A stretch of 40,000 nucleotides of DNA from Candidatus Omnitrophota bacterium. GTDB taxonomy: Bacteria > Omnitrophota > Gorgyraeia > Zapsychrales > Aceulaceae. Under the pieces are notes generated by a model. It was not told the origin of the DNA, searched no databases, and worked only from the letters and a program-made list of their open reading frames with translations. The position numbers were made by a program, and so were the translations under genes. This document shows, piece by piece, positions 16,515 to 24,144 of this stretch. The stretch lies in NCBI GenBank assembly GCA_029564765.1, contig JAKQPK010000056.1, forward strand, positions 1-40,000. The letters run 5' to 3'. The first letter of the stretch is position 1. Every line of letters starts with the position of its first letter.

Positions 16515-17486
16515 ATGGCAACATTAGCTTTTCTCTCTGTCGGCGTTTTATTGGGTTCTTTTCTCTGCTCGTTGAGCGAAGCCGCGATCTTAAGCCTGCC
16601 ATTTGTCCGCGCGAGGATCCTGCTAGAGCAAGGCCGGCGTCACGCTAAGGACCTGTTGTATTTAAAAGAGAACATGGATATGGCCTTATCCGCGATCGTG
16701 ATCGTAAACAATACGATCAATATCGCAGGTTCCATCTTTATCGGGCAGCATGCGGCTATGGTTTTTGGCAATCAATGGCTTGGATTAGTGTCGGCGATCT
16801 TGACCTTCACGATCATTGTTGTGGCGGAGATCATCCCTAAGACCATTGGTGAGCGTTATAAAACAACAGTGTCCCTTCTTGTCGCTAAGCCTGTTCGATG
16901 GCTTGTCTGGGGCATGCGTCCTGTTGTGCGTATCACTGCTGGCGCGGCAAAGCCGTTCTTAAAAAAAGGCAGCCTTCCAAAGATCACGGAAGAAGAGATC
17001 AAGATCATGCTCAAGCTTGGTCGCGACGCGGGTACGGTCGAGCATGATGAAGAGATTTTGTGCAATCGGGTCTTCCGCCTTAATGATCTTCGCGCTTTGC
17101 AGATGATGAAACCGATTAGCCAGATCCTTGCTTTGCCTGCGAGTGCTACTTTAAACGAGTCACGGGACGTCGTCATCAACTCACGATTTAGTCGCATCGC
17201 GGTTTACGATCAGAACGCTTTTGATATCGTTGGCATTGTCCAACAGCGTGTTTTGCTTCGGGAGATCGCGAAAGATAATGACAGCGCCAGCGTAAGAGAT
17301 TTCATGACAGAGCCTATTTTTATTAGCCACACGGCGAGAGCTGATACGCTGTTGGAGAAATTTCAGACGTACCATCAGCATCTTTTTATCGTTCAAGATG
17401 AAAAAGGTAAGAATATCGGGCTGATCACCATGGAAGACGTCTTAGAGGAGCTTTTTGGTGAGATCTATGACGAGAAAGATATGTAG
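16515..17486 (+). CDS. CNNM/CorB-type DUF21-CBS membrane protein
   Basis: The N-terminal ~170 residues form a DUF21 (CNNM) membrane domain. Typical signatures are SLSEAAILSLPFVRARIL, VNNTINIAGS (small-residue loop), ILTFTIIVVAEIIPKTIGERYKT and the acidic helix KITEEEIKIMLKLGRDAGTVEHDEEIL (in part). A pair of CBS domains follows (residues ~190-320), which in relatives bind ATP. The usual C-terminal CorC/HlyC domain is absent. Relatives transport or sense Mg2+/Co2+, or were annotated as haemolysins from one early study. Cation export or homeostasis at the inner membrane is the best guess. Confidence 0.85.
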   Translation: MATLAFLSVGVLLGSFLCSLSEAAILSLPFVRARILLEQGRRHAKDLLYLKENMDMALSAIVIVNNTINIAGSIFIGQHAAMVFGNQWLGLVSAILTFTIIVVAEIIPKTIGERYKTTVSLLVAKPVRWLVWGMRPVVRITAGAAKPFLKKGSLPKITEEEIKIMLKLGRDAGTVEHDEEILCNRVFRLNDLRALQMMKPISQILALPASATLNESRDVVINSRFSRIAVYDQNAFDIVGIVQQRVLLREIAKDNDSASVRDFMTEPIFISHTARADTLLEKFQTYHQHLFIVQDEKGKNIGLITMEDVLEELFGEIYDEKDM

Positions 17487-17515
17487 TTCTTTCGTTTTTC
17501 TTCAATGGAATTCTG

Positions 17516-17544
17516 TTGCGAGAGGGTTTTAGGCATGTTAAGAT
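17516..17544 (+). promoter_or_regulatory. Weak candidate promoter before the lipoprotein gene
   Basis: TTGCGA (17516-17521), a 17-nt spacer, then TAAGAT (17539-17544), four of six matches in each box. The -10 ends 11 nt before ATG 17556, so the leader would be only a few bases. Confidence 0.3.
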
Positions 17545-17555
17545 TTTCTAGCTTT

Positions 17556-18098
17556 ATGAAAATAAAATACATTTTTATCCTTTTTTCCGCTGCTGCCATA
17601 GCATCATGCGCTCGCGCATCTGTTCGGGAGCCTAAGCCGGGGATGACCTTAAACTTTAAGGCGCAGATCGTTGAGAACGCGCCTGCGCTGAAGGGAAAGG
17701 TGGTCATGCAACCGTTTAGGCCAGGAGAGGGCGTCGCATCAAATGCCGTCACGGATCAAGCGTCGTTAATGCTGGTCAAAGGATTTACAGAGAGGTTAAA
17801 TCAAGGATCGTCCGATCTTCTGGCGGTAACAGATGACAGCGTCAGCGATGCGCATTTTTTTATTAAGGGCTATGTGACGCAAAGCGAGGTCCCTGAAGGA
17901 CTGATGAAGCGATTGCGTAAAAAATTAAGCGTTTTCTCAGTTGAAGGAAAAATGATCGATCTTTCAACGGAGCGAGTCATTATTAGCTTTTCAGTATCGG
18001 CTCAATCTTTTGAAAGGCCAAGTCCCTCTGATCTCGCGTATCAGGTCGGTACCCGGATCGCTGCCTATTTTATCGGTCAAGATAAGGAGTCTCCGTGA
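17556..18098 (+). CDS. Putative lipoprotein
   Basis: I choose ATG 17556 because it gives a textbook lipoprotein signal: MKIKYIFILFSAAAIASC, where the Cys after AIAS would be acylated. In-frame ATGs at 17535 and 17505 are possible, and 17535 has a weak GAGAGGG upstream. The mature ~160-residue domain has no family I recognise. It has mixed alpha/beta character, with the run GKVVMQPFRPGEGVASNAVTD resembling lipoproteins that assemble on the outer membrane. Its TGA overlaps the GTG of hldD, so the two are cotranscribed, which suggests an envelope role. Confidence 0.7.
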   Translation: MKIKYIFILFSAAAIASCARASVREPKPGMTLNFKAQIVENAPALKGKVVMQPFRPGEGVASNAVTDQASLMLVKGFTERLNQGSSDLLAVTDDSVSDAHFFIKGYVTQSEVPEGLMKRLRKKLSVFSVEGKMIDLSTERVIISFSVSAQSFERPSPSDLAYQVGTRIAAYFIGQDKESP

Positions 18099-19060
18099 TC
18101 GTCTTGACAGGTGCCGCCGGATTTATTGGAAGCTGTCTATTGGAAGCGTTAAACGCCTGCGGCCGGACAGATATCTTGATCGTGGATCATTTGGATAGCG
18201 ATCTGAAACCCAAAAATCTTCATGGTAAGAAATTTATTGAGTACCTCGATAAAAAAGATTTCTTGGGCCTTGTAACCTCGCGCCAACTCTCTTCTAGCGT
18301 GGACTGCATTATCCATATGGGCGCGTGCAGTTCGACCATCTTGCAGGATGAGCAATATTATGAAGAGAATAATTTTTTGTATACCCGGATCTTAGCCCAA
18401 TGGGCGCTAGAGCGCCGTGTACAATTTATTTACGCGAGCTCCGCGGCGACCTATGGAGACGGATCCCGCGGGTATAGTGATGACCACGATCTGATCAAGA
18501 AATGCCAGCCGCTTAATCTCTATGGAGCCTCTAAGCAAAAATTTGATATGTGGGCGCTCAATGAGGGCGTCTTGGACCAGATGGTTGGCCTAAAGTTTTT
18601 CAATGTCTTTGGGCCCAACGAATACCACAAGGGGCCGATGCGCAGCGTGATCCTAAAAGCATATAAGAAGGTCATTGAAGAAAGCAAGATGCTGCTTTTT
18701 AAATCATATAAAAAAGAATACGCTCATGGTGAGCAAAAAAGAGATTTTATTTACGTCAAGGACGCTGTTGATGTTGTCATGTTCTTTCTTGCGCACCCTG
18801 AGCTTTCGGGCATTTATAATGTGGGGACAGGCAAGGCGCGCACATGGAACGATGTGGCCCATGCGTTATTCGCAGCCGTTGGCAAACAGCCGAGCATCGA
18901 ATATATCGAGATGCCTGCTGAGATCAGGGGACAATACCAGTATTTTACTGAAGCGCGCATGGAAAAGCTACGCAGCGTCGGATACGCAAGGCCATTTACG
19001 ACCCTCGAGAACAGTGTCGCGGACTATGTGTACTATCTTGAGCGAAAGGCGTATATTTAA
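18095..19060 (+). CDS. hldD: ADP-L-glycero-D-manno-heptose 6-epimerase (HldD)
   Basis: HldD epimerises ADP-D,D-heptose to ADP-L,D-heptose for LPS inner core. It starts at GTG 18095, overlapping the previous TGA. The extended-SDR signatures are TGAAGFIGSCL (NAD(P) binding), IIHMGACSSTI, YASSAATYG and NLYGASKQKFD (the YxxxK pair). HldD-specific segments are FFNVFGPNEYHKGPMRSV, KRDFIYVKDAVDV, GIYNVGTGKARTW and IRGQYQYFTEA. Length is near the usual ~310-330. Other hld genes are not in the window. Its presence implies an LPS-bearing outer membrane. Confidence 0.92.
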   Translation: MIVLTGAAGFIGSCLLEALNACGRTDILIVDHLDSDLKPKNLHGKKFIEYLDKKDFLGLVTSRQLSSSVDCIIHMGACSSTILQDEQYYEENNFLYTRILAQWALERRVQFIYASSAATYGDGSRGYSDDHDLIKKCQPLNLYGASKQKFDMWALNEGVLDQMVGLKFFNVFGPNEYHKGPMRSVILKAYKKVIEESKMLLFKSYKKEYAHGEQKRDFIYVKDAVDVVMFFLAHPELSGIYNVGTGKARTWNDVAHALFAAVGKQPSIEYIEMPAEIRGQYQYFTEARMEKLRSVGYARPFTTLENSVADYVYYLERKAYI

Positions 19061-19075
19061 TCAAAGGAGCCTTTT

Positions 19076-20158
19076 ATGATAATTTTTATTTTAAGCGGGA
19101 TCGCGATCGTATGCTTGTTGGTCGGTGTTTCTCTTTTGTGGAAGGCCTTTAGCGGTCTTCCAAAGCCAGAGCAGTTCGTTTCTCGCCAAGAATTTGAAGA
19201 GAAGCAAGAGGCGTTAGAGCAGGCGCTGAAAGCGGAAGAAAAAGCAAAACGTGAGCTGCATTTGCTTAAAAGCGAGCTTGCATCCGCAAAAGATAGCCTT
19301 GAGCTGACGCGCAAAGAAGCGGAGGCGATCGCGAATCAGTTGAAAGAGATCAATGCTAAGACCAAGGAATCAGAAGAAAAGTCCAAGCAGCAGATCGCGC
19401 AATATGAAAAAGAGATCGCTGATATAAAGAATGAAAGCGAGCAGTACAAGCGCGAAGCCTCCCAGGCTCCTTCCCAGATCAAAACCCTTGAAGATAAGAT
19501 CGCTGAAGTTGTGCGGCGCGCTAACGAGCAAGCTAATGATAGCATTGAGGTTGTTGGCAATTTGCAAGATCAACTAGCGCAGTTAAAGCAAAAAGAAGAT
19601 CTTTATCAGCAACAGATACGCTCTTTGGAGGAAAAGACCTCCGATTTACAACAAGCGACCCAGCAGCTTGATCAGTTAAGCCAGGAAAATCAACGCTTGC
19701 AAACGGAAAATCAATTATTGCAATCGCGCTGCCAGACAGATATTTCATCACTGCAGGGTATAGAAAGCCATCTCGCTCAGTTGCGCGCAGAGAACGAGGC
19801 TCTTGAGCAAAAAGTTAGAGCTGAGGAGGGGAGAACGCAGATCTTTGAGCAAGAAGCGCAGCGTCTAAGGTCCCAGATCGAGAACCAAGAACGCGAAATT
19901 TCTCAGAAGATCCAGCATCTTGAAAAAGAACGGACGGTGCTGCAGACGCGCGCGGAACAAGCTGGAAACGTGAGCGCTCACGAAACCGAAGACCTGAAAA
20001 AAGTGAACCAACAGTTAGCGGAGCAAAGCAAGCTAGTACAGGCAGAACTTGTTAAGGCAAGGGCCAGAGCCCAAGGCCTTGAAAGGATCTGCGCGGACTA
20101 TCAAGCGCAACTTGAGGAAATGATCAAGAAACCTCAGAGCGGCATGGTAAATCCTTGA
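19076..20158 (+). CDS. Membrane-anchored long coiled-coil protein
   Basis: This 360-residue protein has one N-terminal membrane helix (MIIFILSGIAIVCLLVGVSLLW). A nearly uninterrupted heptad-rich coiled coil follows from residue ~40 to ~350, strongly enriched in Gln, Glu, Lys and Leu. A strong AAAGGAG precedes the ATG by 7 nt. No catalytic domain is visible. Such architecture fits envelope or cell-shape scaffolds, but low complexity makes homology unreliable. It ends one base before the hemerythrin-like gene starts. Confidence 0.75.
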   Translation: MIIFILSGIAIVCLLVGVSLLWKAFSGLPKPEQFVSRQEFEEKQEALEQALKAEEKAKRELHLLKSELASAKDSLELTRKEAEAIANQLKEINAKTKESEEKSKQQIAQYEKEIADIKNESEQYKREASQAPSQIKTLEDKIAEVVRRANEQANDSIEVVGNLQDQLAQLKQKEDLYQQQIRSLEEKTSDLQQATQQLDQLSQENQRLQTENQLLQSRCQTDISSLQGIESHLAQLRAENEALEQKVRAEEGRTQIFEQEAQRLRSQIENQEREISQKIQHLEKERTVLQTRAEQAGNVSAHETEDLKKVNQQLAEQSKLVQAELVKARARAQGLERICADYQAQLEEMIKKPQSGMVNP

Positions 20159-20159
20159 T

Positions 20160-20585
20160 ATGGACCTAAGGTCGGCACAAGCGTTGCAGAGCCTGCGGCT
20201 TGGTCACCAGTCCATCGCTGATTCTATCGATAGCCTACGGCCTTTTCTTCGCTCCTATCTTCACGCGAAGCCTCACTTGCGGGAATTTCATCAAAGGTTG
20301 CTGACATTTTTTTCAAGGCAAGATGATATTTTCTTTGGAGCGCTATATCAATCTTTTCAGGATGATCGCAACGCGACAAAGATCATTGACTTCTTAGCGC
20401 ACGACCTTAAGGATCTGAAAATACAGTTTTTGATCTTTTTTGAAAAACATTCTGGAGAGGTTTTGGACCAGAACGCAGCTACTTTTCCGAAAGATTTTTC
20501 AGATTTCTGCGCGCTTTTGATCGCGCGTATCAAGATAGAAGAAGAACGTCTTTTTCCTCTGCTGGAGAAAATGGAAAGCAGGTAA
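20160..20585 (+). CDS. Hemerythrin-like (HHE) four-helix protein
   Basis: A 141-residue all-helical protein. LGHQSIADSI near the N-terminus, FLAHDLKDLKIQFLIFFEKH in the middle and ARIKIEEERLFPLLEKME at the end mimic HHE-domain helices, where His and Glu residues bind a di-iron centre. Not every ligand is obvious: the usual HxxxE pairs are partly replaced by Asp or Lys, so metal binding may be altered. It starts one base after the coiled-coil gene, so the two are coupled. Possible roles are oxygen, NO or iron sensing. The assignment is moderate. Confidence 0.55.
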   Translation: MDLRSAQALQSLRLGHQSIADSIDSLRPFLRSYLHAKPHLREFHQRLLTFFSRQDDIFFGALYQSFQDDRNATKIIDFLAHDLKDLKIQFLIFFEKHSGEVLDQNAATFPKDFSDFCALLIARIKIEEERLFPLLEKMESR

Positions 20586-20586
20586 G

Positions 20587-20614
20587 TTGCATTCAGGACT
20601 TTTTTTGTTATAAT
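20587..20614 (+). promoter_or_regulatory. Promoter of lipoprotein-padR operon, probably leaderless
   Basis: TTGCAT (20587-20592), a 16-nt spacer, then a perfect TATAAT (20609-20614). The ATG at 20622 comes 7 nt after the -10, so transcription should start on or beside the start codon; no Shine-Dalgarno is present. Confidence 0.65.
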
Positions 20615-20621
20615 ACCCGAT

Positions 20622-21080
20622 ATGAGAAGATTCTTATTGATCATTATTTCTATCCTCTTTCTGTCCGGTTGTGCCCATATCCAGGAAGTAGCGAAATCTA
20701 TCTGGGGATCCTCGACTAAGGCGCTTGAGGAAGCCCGCGACACAGCTACTGTTAAGATGTATGAGTGCTTTCCTGGTGCTTGCTTTAACAAGATCCTTGA
20801 GATCGCGGCCAAACAAGAATATGAGCCCTTTATTAAGGATCGCAAAAGGAATATTATCGTTGTTGTGAACACGAGGCCTATGGCGGCTATGGTCGGAGGC
20901 GAGACCCCTGTTGGGGCAGACACCACCGAGGTAGGCATCTTTATCACGCCATTAAAGCTGAAGGAAGTGAAGGTCGAGATCGTTTCCTTAAGTTCTTCAG
21001 CCCAGCAAAGAGTATCCAATGTCATATTCTCCGGACTGGATAGCGCTTTTCCTGAGATAAAAGAAATTCCCTTGTTATGA
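20622..21080 (+). CDS. Putative lipoprotein upstream of PadR regulator
   Basis: This 152-residue protein has a clear lipoprotein signal: MRRFLLIIISILFLSGC, with LSGC as lipobox. The mature part includes two cysteines (YECFPGACFNKI) and a beta-rich C-terminal half (NIIVVVNTRP, VGIFITPLKLKEVKVEIVSLS). I recognise no named family. It has its own strong promoter with no room for a leader. Its stop overlaps the padR start by ATGA, so the regulator is expressed with it. Location would be a membrane facing the periplasm. Confidence 0.75.
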   Translation: MRRFLLIIISILFLSGCAHIQEVAKSIWGSSTKALEEARDTATVKMYECFPGACFNKILEIAAKQEYEPFIKDRKRNIIVVVNTRPMAAMVGGETPVGADTTEVGIFITPLKLKEVKVEIVSLSSSAQQRVSNVIFSGLDSAFPEIKEIPLL

Positions 21081-21589
21081 TCGAACATGAACTTCTTTTT
21101 TTGGGGCTTTTGATGGAAGGGCCGAAGCATGGCTACGAGATCAAGCGCCAGATCGAAGAAGAGCTTTTTCCTTTTCTTGGCCTTAAGATAAAATCAATTT
21201 ATTATCCGCTGAAAAAGATGGAAAAACTTGGCCTTATCAGCAAGGACTCAGGCCGGGAAGGGAATTTTCCTGAGAAATTCGTTTATAGTATCACGCCGAA
21301 AGGAAAGAAGATCTTTGACCATCTTTTGACAGAGAGCTTTCTTTCTATCGAGCGGCCTTATTTCAATATCGACCTTTCATTATACTTCTTGCCTTATGTA
21401 GATAAAAAGATAGCTCAGCGACGCCTGCGTGCACGCGTTATTTTCCTCAAACGCATCCAAAGAGATCTTGATTCGATCGAAAAGAATCTTAAATCTCCCT
21501 CAGGGCATTTGAAGATCATTCTTGAGCATGATCTTGATCTGGTCAACGCAGAAATTCGGTCCATCACAAAGCTTATCAACACCCTTTAA
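21077..21589 (+). CDS. PadR-family transcriptional regulator
   Basis: Residues 1-90 form the PadR winged helix: FLGLLMEGPKHGYEIKRQIEEEL, then IKSIYYPLKKMEKLGLISKD (recognition helix region) and FVYSITPKGKKIFDHLL. The C-terminal ~80 residues are helical, as in the dimerisation domain of PadR-s1/s2 proteins. PadR proteins classically repress phenolic-acid or multidrug-efflux genes and are released by aromatic ligands. Directly after its stop lies a 25-nt AT-rich palindrome abutting a strong promoter for the acyl-CoA ligase/PKS region. It is therefore a good candidate controller of that region, with an aromatic product or intermediate as possible ligand. The ligand is inference. Confidence 0.88.
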   Translation: MIEHELLFLGLLMEGPKHGYEIKRQIEEELFPFLGLKIKSIYYPLKKMEKLGLISKDSGREGNFPEKFVYSITPKGKKIFDHLLTESFLSIERPYFNIDLSLYFLPYVDKKIAQRRLRARVIFLKRIQRDLDSIEKNLKSPSGHLKIILEHDLDLVNAEIRSITKLINTL

Positions 21590-21613
21590 GAATATATAAT
21601 ATTATTATATTCT
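21589..21613 (+). promoter_or_regulatory. 25-nt AT-rich palindrome, candidate PadR operator
   Basis: The arms AGAATATA (21589-21596) and TATATTCT (21606-21613) are perfect reverse complements around a 9-nt A/T centre. The last base is the first base of the -35 (TTGACT, 21613-21618), so a bound dimer would block RNA polymerase. Size and position suit a PadR-type winged-helix dimer. Confidence 0.45.
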
Positions 21614-21640
21614 TGACTTTCGGCTGTTTTCTATTAAAAT
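21613..21640 (+). promoter_or_regulatory. Promoter of the acyl-CoA ligase/salvage/PKS region
   Basis: TTGACT (21613-21618), a 16-nt spacer, then TAAAAT (21635-21640); five of six matches in each box. CTATTAAAAT is repeated at 21631-21640 and 21645-21654, so a second -10 lies 14 nt downstream. Confidence 0.65.
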
Positions 21641-21702
21641 CAGACTATTAAAATTTCACTACTTTATTCCTTTAGTAAGTTTGCTTTTTTGGAAGGAAAG
21701 TA

Positions 21703-21750
21703 GTGCGTCAAGATTTGATTCTAAAGCGATACGCAATTTCTTACATATAG
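21703..21750 (+). CDS. Possible leader peptide 1 (15 codons, GTG start)
   Basis: GTG 21703 lies 6 nt after GGAAGG and reads VRQDLILKRYAISYI, then TAG. Its start codon lies in the 3' arm of the first hairpin, so access could be structure-controlled. Very short; conservation is needed to believe it. Confidence 0.22.
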   Translation: MRQDLILKRYAISYI

Positions 21751-21785
21751 CTTTACTTTTGTTTTCTTTGGAAGGTGAAAGTAGT

Positions 21786-21830
21786 ATGCCGATCCCAGCT
21801 GATATGAAGATCGGCTCCCTATCTGCTTGA
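21786..21830 (+). CDS. Possible leader peptide 2 (14 codons, ATG start)
   Basis: ATG 21786 lies 10 nt after GGAAGG and reads MPIPADMKIGSLSA, then TGA. It spans the GCCGATC/GATCGGC hairpin, so translation would unfold that stem, as in attenuation-type leaders. Very short; conservation is needed to believe it. Confidence 0.22.
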   Translation: MPIPADMKIGSLSA

Positions 21831-21887
21831 TAGAAATGAACTTATAAGGTCCCAGGCACCATCTACTATATTTAAGGGAGTCATCAA

Positions 21888-23390
21888 ATGGATATCAAAC
21901 AACTTCTAATTGACAAAGCAAATGTTTATTCTGGCAAAGCCGCTATTATCTTTAAAGACCAAAAGATAAGCTTTTCTAATCTTTCAAAAGAAGTCTTTCG
22001 CCTTGCTCACGCCTTGAAAGGCCTGGGTGTCGGCAAAGGGGACAAAGTCGGCATATACTTGCCAAATTGTCCAGAGTACGTTTATAGCTATTTGGCTGTT
22101 TTCTGTCTTGGCGCGACAGGCGTCCCTCTTGATTTTATGCTTAAGGAAGACGAAATTGTTTCATGCCTGTCTCATTGTGAGGCAAAGTATTTGATCTATG
22201 TCCCTAAAGAAAATTTATTGCCGCAGCAGTTAAAAAGCGTTGTCCCTACCCTCAAAGAGATCATCAGTCTTCAACCGCAAGTTGCGGGAAGCCGTTTTTA
22301 TCAAGAATTTGTGAGCCAGGCAAAAACCGATGCCATAAGCACTGAGACTTCCCAGAAAGACACCGCGCTTATTATGTATACCTCTGGGACCACGGGAAAG
22401 CCAAAAGGCGTTGTTCTCAACTATAAGCATCTTGATGGTTCGCCCGCCGCGATGCACCACTTTGTTGACCTAAGCGATAAAGACACCAAGCTTTGCGCTC
22501 TTCCGCTAAGCCATATCGCTGGACTTATTTATATCCAAAACAGCATCCTCTTTGGTATTACACTTGTTTTGATGGAACGATTTAATCCAGTTGATTTCTT
22601 GCGTAATGTCCAGGAGTATAAGATCACGTGCTTCCATGTCGTTCCAGCTATGTACATGGCTTTCTTGACACTTAAGAATATCGATAAGTTCGATCTTTCA
22701 TCCATTCGCTGGATGGTTGTTTTTGGCGCGCCAAGCTCGCCGGATATGATGCGGCTTTTTAAAGCGCATTGTCCTAACGCCCGGCTTTTGAACGGCTGGG
22801 GAATGACAGAGACATGTCCTCCTAATACTGTTACACCTTTAGATAGCGACAAGATCGAAAGTGTAGGCAAGGTCGCTCCGCATTGCGAGATACGTATTTT
22901 TGATGAGGAAGAAAAAGAGCTCGCGCCTGGCGAGATCGGCGAGATCGTCATCCGCGGCTGGGTCGTGATGGATGGTTATTACAAGGATCCGGAAACCACC
23001 AAAAGTCTTATTTGGAATGGATGGTTTCACACCGGGGACTTGGGGCGATTTGACGAAGAAGGATTTTTGTATATCGTTGGGCGCAAGAAAGAAATGATCA
23101 AGGTTGCCGGACAAATTGTCTACGCGCCAGAAGTTGAGACGGCGCTTCATAAGCATCCTGCTGTCGCCGAGGTCGCGGTGATCGGTATCGCGGATAAGCT
23201 GCGCGGGGAAGCGGTCAAGGCATTTGTCACGCTAAAACCCGGCGTTCCCGCAGACGCTCAAGAGCTAAGATTCTTCGCCAAAGATCATTTGGCGAGCTTT
23301 AAAGTCCCGCAGGAGATCTTGATCTTGCAGGAGTTACCAAAGAATAGATTAGGGAAAATCGATAAAGAAGCGTTAAAGAAAGGAAATTAA
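21888..23390 (+). CDS. AMP-forming acyl-CoA ligase (ANL superfamily)
   Basis: This 500-residue adenylate-forming enzyme activates a carboxylic acid to its CoA thioester via an acyl-AMP. Motifs run in order: the phosphate loop MYTSGTTGKPKGV (residues 163-175), PLSHIAGLIY, GWGMTETCP (adenine/acyl motif), WFHTGDLGRFDEEGFLYIVGRKKEMIKVAG and, near the C-terminus, catalytic lysine K490 in KNRLGKIDKE. It is the first gene after the regulated promoter and structured leader. It could activate a polyketide starter acid, or an acid released by the downstream aldehyde dehydrogenase. The substrate is not readable from the sequence. Confidence 0.88.
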   Translation: MDIKQLLIDKANVYSGKAAIIFKDQKISFSNLSKEVFRLAHALKGLGVGKGDKVGIYLPNCPEYVYSYLAVFCLGATGVPLDFMLKEDEIVSCLSHCEAKYLIYVPKENLLPQQLKSVVPTLKEIISLQPQVAGSRFYQEFVSQAKTDAISTETSQKDTALIMYTSGTTGKPKGVVLNYKHLDGSPAAMHHFVDLSDKDTKLCALPLSHIAGLIYIQNSILFGITLVLMERFNPVDFLRNVQEYKITCFHVVPAMYMAFLTLKNIDKFDLSSIRWMVVFGAPSSPDMMRLFKAHCPNARLLNGWGMTETCPPNTVTPLDSDKIESVGKVAPHCEIRIFDEEEKELAPGEIGEIVIRGWVVMDGYYKDPETTKSLIWNGWFHTGDLGRFDEEGFLYIVGRKKEMIKVAGQIVYAPEVETALHKHPAVAEVAVIGIADKLRGEAVKAFVTLKPGVPADAQELRFFAKDHLASFKVPQEILILQELPKNRLGKIDKEALKKGN

Positions 23391-23391
23391 T

Positions 23392-24144
23392 ATGTCGCAG
23401 ATGAAAAAAGAGATCCATCTTACTGGTCAAGATCTGATCAATATGGTTCAGTTAAGGCCTCAGGATGTCGGCAAGTATGCCGTTGTTCCCGGGCCGCGTG
23501 ACCGCTGCGAAGCGTTCATAAAGAAGATCGAGGAACCGGTGAAGAACTTTTCCTTTATGGAGTATTCGATGTATACCGGGACTTTCGCGGGAACAAAGGT
23601 GACCGCGATCAACGGAGGCCGTTTTTCCGCGGATACGTCGATCACAACAGAGCTGTTATGTAACGCCAAGATCCCTACACTTCTTCGTATTGGGAGTTGT
23701 GGTTCGCTTCGCGAAGATATAAAGGTTGGAGATCTGATCATCGCTGAAACAGCCATGCGCGGTGAAGGTGTCACGCCATATTATGTCGACGCAAATTTCA
23801 AGACTCAGGCGGACGCGTCTCTGACAAGATCTTTGGAGGAAGTTGCTCAAGGGACAGGCCTTAAGATCCATAAGGGCCGCGTCTGGTCTACAGACGCGAT
23901 CTTGCGGGAAACACGCGAACATGTTAGCAAGGCCGTCAACGACGGCTGTATCGGCGTTGACATGGTCACATCGGTTTTTTTGACCATTGCCCAGCTTTAT
24001 AATGTAAAGGCTGCGGTCATCCTGGCCGTGAGCGACAATATCATGACAGGAGAGATGGGCTTTATGGATCCCACATATTATATGGCCGAAGGATCTATGA
24101 TCGGAATGGCGTTGAATTTGATCAAAAAACTTGAAGGAAAATAA
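23392..24144 (+). CDS. Nucleoside phosphorylase (PNP/UDP family)
   Basis: This 250-residue enzyme cleaves nucleosides with phosphate to give base and (deoxy)ribose-1-phosphate. Family marks are YAVVPGPRDRCEAF (phosphate loop), PTLLRIGSCGSLREDIKVGDLIIAE (the core GxxG segment), GCIGVDMVTSVFL (EMET-like region, here VDMVTS) and AVILAVSDN. Length and motifs are closest to uridine phosphorylase/DeoD-like hexamers. It starts 2 nt after the ligase gene and overlaps the next gene by TAATG. With the MtnA-type isomerase and class II aldolase that follow, a 5'-methylthioadenosine or 5'-deoxyadenosine phosphorylase role is attractive, but specificity is not proven. Confidence 0.85.
   Translation: MSQMKKEIHLTGQDLINMVQLRPQDVGKYAVVPGPRDRCEAFIKKIEEPVKNFSFMEYSMYTGTFAGTKVTAINGGRFSADTSITTELLCNAKIPTLLRIGSCGSLREDIKVGDLIIAETAMRGEGVTPYYVDANFKTQADASLTRSLEEVAQGTGLKIHKGRVWSTDAILRETREHVSKAVNDGCIGVDMVTSVFLTIAQLYNVKAAVILAVSDNIMTGEMGFMDPTYYMAEGSMIGMALNLIKKLEGK

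Larger units (their letters stand above)
21655..21887 (+). promoter_or_regulatory. Structured 5' leader with repeated SD/start modules
   Basis: This ~230-nt untranslated stretch holds four potential hairpins: CACTACTTT/AAAGTAGTG (21657-21665 with 21697-21705), TACTTT/AAAGTA (21754-21759 with 21778-21783), GCCGATC/GATCGGC (21788-21794 with 21809-21815) and CTATC/GATAG (21819-21823 with 21829-21833). The motif TTTGGAAGG(TG)AAAGTAGT occurs twice, at 21688-21704 and 21767-21785. Each copy provides a GGAAGG ribosome-binding site just before a start codon. CTTATAAG (21841-21848) is an 8-nt palindrome. AAGGGAG (21874-21880) serves the main ORF. I do not recognise a known riboswitch class. Confidence 0.5.

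Noticed and set aside
21786-21840. Hammerhead ribozyme suggested by CTGAT...GAAA-like fragments
   Set aside because: The conserved CUGAUGA and GAAA core and the three flanking stems are not present in the right order.
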